A DNA stretch of 64,000 nucleotides from Copromyces sp. CBS 386.78 (Eukaryota > Ascomycota > Sordariomycetes > Sordariales > Sordariaceae): NCBI GenBank assembly GCA_030685235.1, contig MU839083.1:124001-188000 (forward strand). Reading direction: 5' to 3'. Numbering within the stretch: the stretch's first letter is position 1; each line of letters begins with the position of its first letter. Below the pieces are notes generated by a model. The model ran no database searches. It had not been told where the DNA came from and worked only from the letters and a program-made list of their open reading frames with translations. The translations under genes and the position numbers were made by a program. Shown here one piece after another: positions 41,150-52,480 of the stretch.

Positions 41150-41381
41150 TATTATGGGGCTAATACCCATGGCTAATACTTGGCAATCGCTAAGCGAACT
41201 ACCATACCGGCAACCCTACCGTACCGGCAAACCCCCTTAGCCCGTACACCCGCATATCCCTTGAAAAGGACAGTTAGCCAGCTCGCCTACCCTACAGGCT
41301 CCCTTCCTTCCTTTCTTTCCTCGTAGAACCTTATCGATCGTTTAGGCCAGCACCTGTGCCAACTGTGCTGCACCCCTTACA
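41150..41381 (+). repeat. Right (3') LTR of element A, 232 bp
   Basis: Begins TATTATGGGGCT, probably TG-starting before mutation, and ends TTACA. It is followed by the TTTAA duplication. It stands out as a GC-rich island with normal CpA and TpG content in a heavily mutated region. Confidence 0.75.
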
Positions 41382-41386
41382 TTTAA
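41382..41386. other. Target-site duplication of LTR element A, right copy
   Basis: TTTAA, identical to 34,746-34,750. Confidence 0.8.
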
Positions 41387-41853
41387 TAATACCGGAAGTA
41401 GTAATACCGGGGGAATAATAATAAGAAGTAGAACTAGAGTAAGATAATAATAATAAAGTTCAAAATAAAGTTCAAAATAAAGTAGGGGCTAAAATAAAGT
41501 TAACCGAAAATCCGTTAATACTATAATAATAATAATAATAAGAAGGATAGGAAGAGATTAATTGTATATTAACAAAATTTACTAAATCTCTACCAATAAT
41601 TCCTCAATATAAAAGACCATAGTCGTCTAAAGAGGATAAACTACTATTACTTTTTATTAATCTTATAATATAATATAGTATTCAAAGATTAGCATTATAG
41701 GGAAGACCAAACTTGTAAGTAATTACAATAAATTTACTAATAGGGCAAACAACTCTTAAAGTAACTTAAATATTATTATTAACTAATAAGGGCAAGGGAA
41801 AGAAGAGACAAAGTAATACTCCTATTACTAAATCGCCAGCTTATAAAAAGTAA
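41387..41853 (+). pseudogene. Tail of the helicase relic with a Myb/SANT-like segment
   Basis: If element A and one TTTAA copy are removed, the local frame ending LKAKEPRS before the insertion continues here without a shift to a TAA at 41,851-41,853. The region has an Asn/Lys-rich spacer, then a Myb/SANT-like pattern: SSKEDKLLLLFINL, with stops at positions expected for Trp, and IQRLAL then GRPN; it ends in a basic Lys/Gly/Arg tail. A DNA-binding domain at the C-terminus of a RecQ-like helicase is inferred from these traces only. Confidence 0.45.
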
Positions 41854-41879
41854 ATATATATATATATATAATATTATTC

Positions 41880-42286
41880 TTATATAAATATTTAATAATA
41901 TTTACGCCTCCTCCGAAAAAGTCCGAAATTTCTATCGAAAATATCAATAATCTCCGAAAATAAATTCGTACTAAATTATTAACTATTCGCTATCTATATT
42001 ATTATTATAAATATCTTCTACCCCTTTATAAAATAAACGCCTACCTTCCTCGCTATAATTAATAATGCTATTTTAAGTAATATACTTAATTGTATTAGGT
42101 ATATATCTCTAATTAGCAACGTCAATTAGAAAAGGGATAACCTCATTCCAATTAATTAGCTTTTCTATAAGATTTTATTGCCCTATAAAGTAAATATCTA
42201 GAATATTAAAAATATTTACTTCTATTTGACCAAATATACTAGCCCTAATAGAGATAAAAGAAGAGTTTAATTTCCGTTTAGTTATA
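41880..42286 (-). pseudogene. C-terminal part of the DUF6589-like relic (beyond LTR element B)
   Basis: Minus-strand frame continues from 49,580 once element B and one CTATT copy are removed: IIGNPFIDIIFYIFKLYNN before the junction passes into SITKRKLNSSFISIRASIFG after it with no stop. Readable pieces further on include NWNEVIPFLIDVAN and SEEGRRLFYKGVEDIY. The end lies about 30 bp from the end of the helicase tail, so the two dead genes are tail-to-tail. Confidence 0.45.
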
Positions 42287-42291
42287 CTATT
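42287..42291. other. Target-site duplication of LTR element B, left copy
   Basis: CTATT directly before the left LTR, with the same bases at 49,575-49,579. Confidence 0.85.
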
Positions 42292-42512
42292 TATCACGGG
42301 GATGACACCGTTGGGGGTATGGTTGGATATACGTAGTTATACGAGGAAGGAAAAAAGGAGAGGAGGGAGGAGTGCGGTCTGGATATAGGGCAGGCTATAC
42401 CGTACCTAAATCCAGACCGAAGCCCACTAGTGCGTGCATGCGGTCCTATTGGCTAATAGCCAATAGATTCGACTATATAATACCTAGTACCATTATAAGT
42501 AATCTTATAATA
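42292..42512 (-). repeat. Left LTR of element B (3' LTR in its own sense), 221 bp
   Basis: Begins TATCACGGGG and ends ATAATA; it aligns base for base, without gaps, with 49,354-49,574. About three dozen differences are seen by eye, all C/T or G/A. A purine-rich run on the minus strand (AGGGAGGTAA) borders it on the internal side, as expected for a polypurine tract. Confidence 0.9.
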
Positions 42513-43099
42513 TTACCTCCCTATAAAAGAAACTTATAGAGCTTTAAACAATCTATTTAGTATATATATATAAAATAATAGAATTTTACTTCAATCCCCG
42601 TCTTCTAACTCCTTAATTTATAATTTAGCGTTTATAATCCGTGACTGAATATTGTTATTATTTTGCTAGTAGGTTCTAACTTCTAATTATACTTCTATAT
42701 TCTTTATTGAGGGCCGCTTTCCTTATTAGACTTCCGCTAACTTCTTAAATACTTTGCAAAAGAATTCGTTTATCTTCCTTAAATCCTCTTCGGACAAGGG
42801 TTCGAGCTCCCGGCTTACTAATTCGATTATAGCTTCCTATATTTTATAGCCTACTACGATATCCGCTACGGCGGCGTTAATTTATTCCTTTAAATTAGTA
42901 ATACGTTTAGAGCGTTTCGGGGGTAGGGTTGGGGACAATGCCGTATAGCGTATTTAGGGTGCGGGCAACGCCGTATAGTGTATTTGGGGTGTTGAGGCCC
43001 TCCGCTTTAGGGCTGGGGTCCGTTTTTAAAGTATAGCCTTAATTTCCGGCCAATTTTGAACTATTAGTAGGATAGAGGTGTTTGGGTAATCGTAGTAAA

Positions 43100-46000
43100 A
43101 CGTAATAACGGAGTCCCTTACTCCTTTAACGTTATCAAGGGGTTCGTCGGTAGGATTATAATACTTCTACTTTATAATATAGAATTAGTAACGGTTGCCT
43201 CTTCGTTGGAAATAATTTAAGAATTTATTAACTTCCTACTCCGCTACCTCCTCGTAATTATTTATTCTAATTATAATTCTACTTTCATTAGTTCGTACGT
43301 TATTTTACAAGTCGGTTTAGCTAGGGAGGCCGTTACAGTAAAGTTTTACTATAAAAACGTAGAATATTAGCGAATATTTTATATTAGCGGGTAAAATTAG
43401 TTTAATATTATAGGATTGCGCTTAATTTACTTTAAAAGGGCCCTTCTATTATAGGGATAGTTTGTCGTATAGCCTACTATTATTAAGATTAGTCGTATTA
43501 AGTAAGACGAAATTCCTAACGTAGTATTTCAGTATATTAAACCAATTCTTATTAGCGTTAACTTTATATCAATTTTGTACCTTCTTTATAGAGGTACGTA
43601 TATAATTTTAAATAATTTCGAAACGAATAAATAATTCGTTAGCTTTTATATATTCCTTTTACTATATTAGTAAAAAACTTTCTAATAGTACAACTACTAC
43701 GGGTTTAATATTTATACGGGGGTAGAAACTATAATTAATAAAGAAGGGGGTTACGTTTATAATTAATAATATTATATTATTTCTTATAAACTCCGCTAGT
43801 AGTAATTATTATATCTAATCTATTTGTACCTAATTAACGAAAATATATAAATATTATTCTATTTCTACGTTAATACGCTCCGTTTGGGCGTTAATCTATA
43901 AGTAGAAGGCGGAATTTAATAATTTTTTAATAATTAAACGTTTATAAATTATAAATTAGAATAAGGATATAAATTAAGTATTATAATCGGAAATAACGGT
44001 ATTAAGTAAATTATAAAGGGTATAAATATAATTAATAAAACGGTCCGCTAATTCTTCTACTTCTATAGTAACAGTCGGGATATAATAATATATTTTTATT
44101 AAACGATCTACGACGATAACAATATATTTGAATTTCTAGCCTAAATAAAGGTTTTCCGGCAAAGGGGAAACGTAATCGACCGATATATTAGTCTATAGTA
44201 CGTAAATTACTAGTATAGGCTTAAGGTAGCCTATTTTAATTCGTTATAATACTTTCGTTTTAGAGTATATTAAGTAACCTTTATAGTTAGCCCTAATAAC
44301 TTCCGCTATACCTAATTAATATTAATATTCGTTTATTTATATTTATATCTTATTTTTATTTGGATAGCCGGCCGTTAATAACGAGTAAGCGCGGTAAATT
44401 AATAATAAATAAGTAGTAGTATTATTAGAATCGATAAATACCCTCCTTCTATAGTAGGCCTTACCTCCCGCCGTAAAATATTCAGCGAAAGCGATTTTAA
44501 ATTTCTTTTTAATATAGGGGTACTATTTAATACGATTTAAGTTTATTAAATAATTAACGGCTTCCTATATTAAAATTAATTAATTATAACTTTCGTTAAT
44601 AATATTATCGGTTAATTTATTTAATTCTTTTAAAGTATTTAGGGAAAGAAAAAATATTTTTTCGTCGAAATTAAGGTCGTTATTAATTATTATAGCCAAT
44701 AAGGAGAAGTAACCTTTTTTAAAGCGGGCGGAGTCGATAAATTTATAGTTTTTTACTTTTAGATAATAATTATTTATATTTAGAAATATATTTTCTAACT
44801 TTTTGCTTAGCGTATTAGGGCGAAGATTTTATAATCCTAATATATAAAGGATTAAGAAATTGAATTATAATAAGAATTATAACTATTATATATAGTAGGG
44901 TATAAGTTGCTTATTTATTATAAAGGTTTTTAAATTCTTATAATCTATAATAATATTAAAAGGTTGTTAGGCGCCTTCTAATTTTAAGCGTTATTCTTTT
45001 AAAACTTTAACAATAACGAAGAATTTTTTATTATAAATATTATAATTATATTCTACTATTGAATATTATATTAAAAAGTATATAATTGGGTAGAGTTCGC
45101 TATTATCCCCGTATTAGGAAAGGGTGCTTCTAAAAATTTAGTTCGAAATATCGGTCTTTACGACTATTTTTTTAGATTAGTCGTAAATACATAGGGTTGG
45201 TCCGTTAATAAACGTAGTTTTTAAAGTATTAAAAGCGGATTATTATACTATAATTTATATTTATTCTACGTTTTTTTTTATAAAGTTGTATAATAGTACT
45301 ACTATTATCGAAAAAATTTTAATAAAATAACGATAGAAGTTAGCAAACCCTAAGAAGCTTTATAAGAGTTTTTTTAACGTAGGGGGTTGCTAGTTTATAA
45401 TAGCTTTAATTTTTATTGGGTCTATTTCAATATTGCTTAGTATAATAATAAATTTAAAATATTTAGTTTTCTTAATACAAAATTCGTATTTATTAATATT
45501 AATTTATAAGCTAGCCTTTTTTAGGTGTGTAAAAATATTATCTACGTACTTTTAATACTCTTTTTCGTTATTTAAAAAAATGAAGATATTATTTAGGTAA
45601 GCGGTTATATAAATATTTAAGATATTGTACAAAATATTATTAATATAGTTTTAAAATACGCTAAGTATTTTTTATAAGCCGAATAGATAAATAAATAATT
45701 TAAATAGGTTAAAGTAGGTAATAAACGTTATTAATTATTTATATTCTTCTACGACGTAAATACAGTTAAAAGCGGCGATAATATTTAATTTAATAAAGAT
45801 CTTCACTTTATAAATAGTATTAAAAATTTCCTTAATTAAGGGTAATAGGTAATAACTTTTAAAAATAACGTTATTAATCCTTTTATAATTTATATAAATC
45901 CTAATATCTCCGCTTAACTTTTATACTAATAGGATTTAGGAAATAGCTTCTAATTACGAAGGACGGATAAACTTATTATAGAAGTTTTCGTTAATTTACT

Positions 46001-48950
46001 TTTTAATTATATTTAATTCGTCGGGGTTAAATACCTTTAATTTTATATAAGGTACTTATTTTCCCGGGCGGAATTCGATTTTAAAATTATAAGAGCGGTA
46101 AGGAGGTAAAATTATAATATTACGAAATTTAAAAACGTTAAAATAGTTTTAATATTGTTTAAGGAGTTTCTTTTTAATTTAAACGTCGGTTTTAGGCGGC
46201 TTATCGGCTTTTTCGTGAAATTTGGCTATATTTTCCTCTATAATATTAGCGGCGAGCTTAATAACTTTACATCGTTCGAAGTCTTTATTTGCATTACCGT
46301 TGAGGTAAACGTATTTAGCAATCTTTATTACTTGGATAACTATTTTAAAACCCTTACTAGCATAGGCGTCAATCTATAAATAATAACGTTTGCCTAGTAG
46401 TTTTTTATATTTAGCGCTATTACCGTCCTAGATCTCTTACTCTATTTTTAGGGTAAGGTTCGCTAGTCCGTTAGGTATATTATTATATTTAATTCCTATC
46501 CTTACCCTTCTATTAACAATGCTTTTATTATTTCTATATTCTTTAGGCTTTAGGGCGCTCCCCTTTACCTCTTTAATCTAGGCTTTTTCTTCCGCCTTAA
46601 CTTCTTTTAAAATCTTATATAGTTTTAGGTATAAGGTACAGAATATTCGTAGGTTATACTTCTTATATAATTAATTAAAATTAGCGGCCGTTATATTCTT
46701 AATATCTATAAAATTAATTAATTCGTTTAAAAAGTATATTTTACATACTATAACGCGGTAGTAAAGGTCGGATTTTCGTTAGCCGGCTATAATACGGTAA
46801 ATAGTAGGTTTAGTTCGCTTAGGAGTTTTAGTAATAGTGTCCGCGATTAGGGCGGGATTTAGGGTAATATTGTCGTTAATAGTATTAGGAGCGGGGTCCG
46901 TAATTGGGGTATTAAAGCCGGCTACCTCGGTTATATTTTATACAGTTTTATAATAACGCGTATAAATATGCTTCTAAACCTTAAGCGCGTATTATAAGGC
47001 AGGTAAAAAATTTGTAGGAAGGTAGCGGTTCGTATACTAATTAGTAAAAGTAATAGTACTATCTAGCTATAATATTATAGGGTTGTGAAATTTGAACTAT
47101 AGTATACTTAAAATAATAGGATAATTATCGGCTAGGTTGTAGGCTAATATAGCGATTATTTTTATATAATAACCGATCCGTAGTTAGACTTTATAATAAT
47201 AGGTAATAAAGTCCTTAAATATATTGTCTACTAAGTATAAGGCCTTTAGTTTAGGGAATTTCAATAGCGGGATAATATAGCGAACAGTAAAACCGCGGTC
47301 GATAAAAGCGAAAGTAAAATATCCGCTATTAACTAAAATAATATACTTATTCCGTTAATTACGCGGTCTATAAATAATTTAAGTAGAAAAGAAAATAGAA
47401 TTATTATTATAGCTATTTAAATTTAAATTCTTAAATTAAATTACTTCTAAATCTATTAGATTATCTACTTCCTCTTCTATTATTATTATAGACGACGGCC
47501 TTTCTAAACGATTTAGTAGAGAGGCGGGGTATTTCCCGCGCCGTATTCTATAAACTAAGTAAAAATTAGAACGGGGGGTATAGCGGGGGCGGCGGGTTTA
47601 CCGGTAGCGACGGCATTAACGCGAGCGCCATTATTACTATAGCCGGTCTAACTTATAGCGGGTTTGCCGCAGTTGCCGTTATTGCCTCTTCTATTACGAC
47701 GGTTACAACGTTCGCGCTCCCTTTACTCCTTAAGGATACTAATATTAATATTATTGCGGTATTCGTAAACGTAGTAATTAGTTTAAATATAGCGCTTACA
47801 AAGTCCATTCTTTATATAGTAGTCGATAATCGCTTTATTAATTATATAAGACAATTGAACGTTAACGGCGTTTATAGCATTAAAATCTATAGTAATACCG
47901 CTTTAATTAACGGTATATTTAGGGGTAGCGGTATTACCGGTATTAGTAGTACCGTTCTTAAAGTAAATATTAATTTTATTATACTAATTATATTCTTTTA
48001 AGTTAGTAGCGAACTTCCAATAAAGGGTAAGCCAACTATTAAAATCGTTGTAAGCTAAGGTATTTTACTAGTAGGCGATAGTATCGCAAATTTTATTCGT
48101 AATTTTTATTTTTAAATAATAGGTTTTTATAATATCGTCGAAATCGTATTTATTAACGATAGTAATAAACTTATCCTCGAAATCGAATTATCTCGTACCT
48201 TTAATTATCTTTAATAATTCGAAATCGCAGCGTATTTCGAAGGTAAGGTCTATATAATTATATTTAATACTAAAATAAATAAAGAAAGCCTCCGTATTTT
48301 CCTATTTCTATTTAATTGGGTCTTCTTCTTTAATAATAAGTATTATATATAGCGATAGAATTTTAAAAGTATTACTTCTAAAATATAAGAAAATTTATAT
48401 AAATTTATAATATTTATTTTAATTGAACTACTAAGTATTTTAGAATTAATATAACTAAATTTTATTATATTAATCTTAAAAAACTTCGGTACGTTTAATA
48501 GTAAAAGTATTCTTACTAATATAAACGGCGGGATCCTTATTCGTACGGATTTTCAAGGTAGCTATAATAGTTTCGTCGTTAAAATCGGGGGCGGGGATAG
48601 AGGCGGGCGGAGTAATTTTATTGCAAACGGTTTTCTTAAAGGCTTTAATTTAGGTCTCGGCAGTCTTCTTAAATTTAGTATTAGTTTCGTTAATTATAAT
48701 AAAATTACTATAGAGCTATTAAACCTCCTATTAAAGGTTGGCGAATTCTTATTAAAAGTTGGTAATAATATTTTCTTAATTAGTAATTTACTAATAAGCA
48801 ACTTCGAAAGAATTTTAGGCGGCGCTAACGAACATATTAATTTAAATTAAGTCCGAATAAATTAATTAGGCAAGAGCAGTAATAATATAGGGAAAAATAA
48901 TATATTAAATAAATTTAGAAGCGGTATTAAAGATTTCTTCCGCGATTAGG
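43100..48950 (-). pseudogene. gag-pol relic of element B
   Basis: Reading the minus strand: gag at about 48,900-47,830 (LTLYWKFATNLKEYN); a zinc-knuckle trace at about 47,800-47,745, where two of three Cys and the His are now Tyr (GLCKRY then NYYVYEYRN); protease at about 47,330-47,080 (SFIDRGFTVRYIIPLLKF, NYPIIL); reverse transcriptase at about 46,050-45,500 (KVKIFIKLNIIAAFNCI, and YLNN for the YxDD box near 45,590); and integrase core at about 44,210-43,900 (SVDYVSPLPENLYLG, KYIVIVVDRLIKIYYYIPT, TVISDYN). Stops are mainly changed Gln/Trp codons. Not functional. Confidence 0.8.
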
Positions 48951-49353
48951 TTATTTAAATACTAAAAAACAGTACTATTAAAGGTTTTTATAACGTTTTC
49001 GAAGAGTTATTTATATTTAGAGCCGACGATAGCGTTAATTATAAAAATAATAATATTAAAATTAGTAATAGGGGCCGCTATTTAAATAATTATAATCGTT
49101 TTAATTAATACTTGCTACTTTATAGCGTATAGTATCTATTAGCTACCTTATAGCGACGAAAGAAAAGTTTATTACAATATGACGAAAAAGAAATCTATCG
49201 CGGTACGACAAAGGAGAAGTCTATTACGGTACAACGAAGGAGAGGTATATTACAATGCGACGAAATCGTAGGCTCGTTAGAAATACTTACAACAGCGGCG
49301 ATAAACTTATTTTAAAGTATACGCGTACAATATAATAGTAAAGTACAATTAAT

Positions 49354-49574
49354 TATTACAGGGATAATACCGTTGGGGGTATAGTTAGATATACGTAATT
49401 GTACGAGGAAGGAAAGAAGGAGAGGAGGGAGGAGTATAGTCTAAATATAGGGTAGGCTATGCCGTACCTGGATCCAGACCGAGGCCCACTAGTACGTGCA
49501 TGCGGTCCTATTGGCCAATGGCCAATGGACTCGACCATGCAGTACCCAGTGCCATCACAGGTAATCCTGTGATA
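49354..49574 (-). repeat. Right LTR of element B (5' LTR in its own sense), 221 bp
   Basis: Ends CCTGTGATA, the inverted counterpart of the TATCAC at the other terminus. The distal half keeps more G and C than the left copy, the proximal half fewer, so the two copies were hit in different segments. Confidence 0.9.
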
Positions 49575-49579
49575 CTATT
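49575..49579. other. Target-site duplication of LTR element B, right copy
   Basis: CTATT, identical to 42,287-42,291. Confidence 0.85.
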
Positions 49580-52175
49580 ATTATATAGCTTAAAAATATA
49601 AAAAATAATATCTATAAACGGATTACCGATAATATAAATACCTTTAGTAATACATTCCTATAACCTTTCTATTCCTTTACGAATAATAGAAAGGATATTA
49701 AAATTAAAAGTAAGCCGTATAAATATAACTTCGATATTATAAATAAAATTCTTATTATTCTTAATATCGATAGTATATATTTTATTCCAATACTCTAGCA
49801 TCAAATTAATAGGCTTATATTTGCTACTAGCGGTAATTGAACGAATTAAACTACCTTTTAAAATAGTATTTCGAAGTATATTATCCGAAATATCTTCGTA
49901 TAGAAACTATATAACATATAGCATTTTTAAGCCGTAATTCTAAGACTTTCTACTATAGAAAATAATTGGGAGAATGGGAATAATATTTCGAAGATAATTA
50001 TAATCGCCTATTTAAATTGCTTCGTAAATTATTAGAAGAATTAATACTATTTATATTAATTTACAATAGCTTCGAAATTCGATATCGATAATTTTTTTCG
50101 AGGCTAAAGTAGGTTGGGTTCCAGATATAAGTCCTTCTCTACCATTATCGATATCAATATCAACATTAATATTATTAATACCCTTATCTATATTTAAATA
50201 TTTACCCGTCTAACCTTGTATAGAAAATATTGTATCCTAGATACGATCAAATATTTATTATATAGTTTATTTTTCGTTATTTATATCGTTATCGTTATTA
50301 TTGTAGTTATTAACGTTATTAGCTCCTTCCTCTTCATCGAACATTTTCTTTATTATTGCTTTCATACTGTTAATGGTGAAATCGTCGAAATTTCTGTATT
50401 CGGTAAGCTTAAAAATTAGAAAGGCGAGAATTTTGGCCTGGAATCCGTAATATAATAAACGGTATTGCTTAATAATACTTAATCTTTTCTTTCTTAATAT
50501 TCTTTGAGCGCTGGAAAAAGAAGATATTTAAAGAAATTATAGCCGAAAAAAATACTACGTTTTTACCCCTATCCTAAAAATAACGAAATAATATCTCAAT
50601 AAAATTGATTTCAATATAGAAGAAAGTAAGGATAGGAAATATCCATTTCTTCTACTCCTACTCCTTACTAACTTCAATTTCGTAATATTAAATACGCTTA
50701 ATAAAAAAAGTAGTCTTTTAATTACCGTAAACTAGAATTAGCCGATAAATTAATTCGTTCTTATTGAAAGCAAAGCGATTATTCTATAGCTCTTCATAAA
50801 TCTAGTAAATACCTTTAAACTTTCCTTCATCTTCGTAAATAGCTCCAATCTAGAAGCTTAATAATTCTTAGTATTTTACCTACTTAACAGTAAGGAAGGC
50901 CGGCAATTTCTTCTTTACTATTAATCGAGTTATCGTAATATTATCCTTTATATAAAAAAATAAGGATTTAATATAAAAATCCATAAGCTATCGTATAGTT
51001 ATATTAGTATTTTTACGTCTAGGAAGTAAATATTTTACTACTATTTTTCTTATAAATTTCTTAATTCGGTTAAAAGAAGATTATTAAAGAGGGCTATAAA
51101 ATTTAGGGCATTATATAAGGCTAGCCATCGTTAAATTAACTATTTAATCTTACTTTCCTCCAGCCAACTCACGAATAATATCCTTATAATTAAAATTATT
51201 ATATATAATAATACTATTAGGGTTATAAGCAGTACGCTTAAAATTGCGCTTTATTTAATCTACTATACTATTAAATAGTCGGTTAAGCATTATATATAAT
51301 AATATAATACCTATACTAAATAATATTTAAAGAGCCCTCTGTAATATTCCTATCGATAGTAAATAAAGACCAAGAATACGACGGAAGAAATTACTCTTTA
51401 TATTAGCAAATCCAATTATTAATATAGCTACAAGGAGGGTAATACGGCCGTAAAATTCTTCCGAGTCGTTAATACCAGCATTACTAACAATATTTAATAG
51501 TTAAAACCAATTAATTATAAATTACGAGAGTAAAGTAACTAAGGTAGGAGCAATTACTTTGAAGGATAACTATACTTCCTTTAAAATATTTTTTAATTAA
51601 AATAAACTATTCAATTGTAAAATAATAGTTGGTTTTTTACTTTAATAAATTTTCTTAACCTTAAACTAATTAAAGTACTTAAACGGCTCGTCGAGAAAGG
51701 ATTATATCTCTTTACGTAATATAAAGGTAGCGTAGCTTAGGCCGGGTAAATTGGCTATAGTAACCGCAAAATTATATTTATAAAAAAATTTATCCAATTT
51801 ATTATCTTCGTTAAAAAAACTAGCAAAATCTGTGCCCTTACAAACGTCTCGTAACTATTCGACTATAAAGGTCTTTATATTGAACTATCGAAGCTCTATA
51901 ATTCTACTTTTCTTTACTACTCTATTAATACGGGTAGTATACTTTGTACGAAAGCGCCTCTAAAGCTTAAAAGTCTTATAGATAATTTTGTAATTATTAT
52001 CTTCGATATCCGTATCGTCGTTATCGTCCTCCGAAGAATAATTTAGAGCTAGGGCTGGAGTTGGGGCGGGAATTGGGGCGGGAATTAGTTCTTATTTTTG
52101 AAAATGTTCTGGCGGTATAATAATAAAGGGTAGTGCAAATAAACCAGTGGATTCGTTCACAATTGAAAATGTGCA
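49580..52175 (-). pseudogene. DUF6589-like protein relic, main part (interrupted by LTR element B)
   Basis: The minus strand carries a broken but readable frame. From high to low coordinates: a Pro/Ala-rich N-terminal stretch (ELIPAPIPAPTPALALNYSS) then an acidic run (EDDNDDTDIEDNN); a central hydrophobic part with NDSEEFYGRITLLVAILI and FFRRILGLYLLSIGI; and at about 51,157-51,205 the piece NFNYKDIIRELAGGK. The combination of a Leu-rich helix, a 'Y-x-x-L-x-R' step and a D/N-N-F-N-Y/F-K motif is what I associate with DUF6589, an uncharacterised domain in many fungal, transposon-like proteins. The match is by pattern memory and is moderate. Its function is unknown. The frame continues at 42,286. 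Confidence 0.45.
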
Positions 52176-52480
52176 ATAATGTACGGGTTAAAAAGATTAT
52201 CGAAGAAATTAGTACGCGGGAAGACTACGGATAGATTACGCATCTTCGCTTTAGTAATCGTCCTCTATCTTAATAGTAATAAAATTAGTACCGTTAAAAA
52301 GCGCCAATCTACGCAATTAAAATAAACTAGAAACCTTCGTAATGCAACGTGTTGTAATGAAGTTATAGTATTGATGCTGATATTTGGGTGTAGATATGAA
52401 CCTCTACGCGACTGAAGTCTGGTCGTACACTCAGACCTCCTTGAGCGGAGGGCCAAAATATTGCCCAGAATGGAAGTTCA
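52176..52480. other. Right margin of the AT-rich block
   Basis: AT content falls gradually from about 52,170 to 52,450 and normal composition resumes. I find no hairpin array or inverted copy of the left edge, so the right terminus of the old element is not located. RIP leaking into unique flanking DNA would also give such a gradient. Confidence 0.4.

Larger units (their letters stand above)
34751..41381 (+). mobile_element. LTR retrotransposon A: Ty3/gypsy, chromodomain-type, 5'-truncated and RIP-mutated
   Basis: About 6.6 kb, flanked by TTTAA duplications. The left LTR is reduced to about 15 bp (34,751-34,765) that match the start of the complete right LTR (41,150-41,381). Internal order on the plus strand is gag, zinc knuckle, aspartic protease, reverse transcriptase, RNase H, integrase and chromodomain, which is Ty3/gypsy order. 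A purine tract precedes the right LTR at 41,129-41,145. It inserted into the tail of the helicase gene. All frames carry many stops, mostly Gln or Trp codons changed to TAA/TAG. An open-ish frame on the opposite strand lies between the chromodomain and the right LTR. Confidence 0.85.
42292..49574 (-). mobile_element. LTR retrotransposon B: complete Ty3/gypsy element, minus orientation, RIP-mutated
   Basis: A 7,283-bp element with two 221-bp LTRs and a perfect 5-bp target duplication (CTATT). Coding order on the minus strand, from high to low coordinates, is gag, zinc knuckle, protease, reverse transcriptase, integrase: Ty3/gypsy order. It is inserted into the DUF6589-like relic. Its LTRs and coding sequence differ from element A, so it is a separate family. 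All frames are broken by transitions. Confidence 0.9.

Noticed and set aside
42780..42830. tRNA-like GGTTCGAG box in element B
   Set aside because: No acceptor or anticodon stems pair around it.
46155..46379. 74-codon plus-strand ORF inside element B
   Set aside because: It is antisense to the degenerate pol region of the retrotransposon and AT-biased.
31950..52300. A Starship or Helitron explanation for the whole AT-rich block
   Set aside because: No DUF3435 tyrosine recombinase and no Rep/Pif1 helicase seen; the helicase reads as RecQ-like instead.
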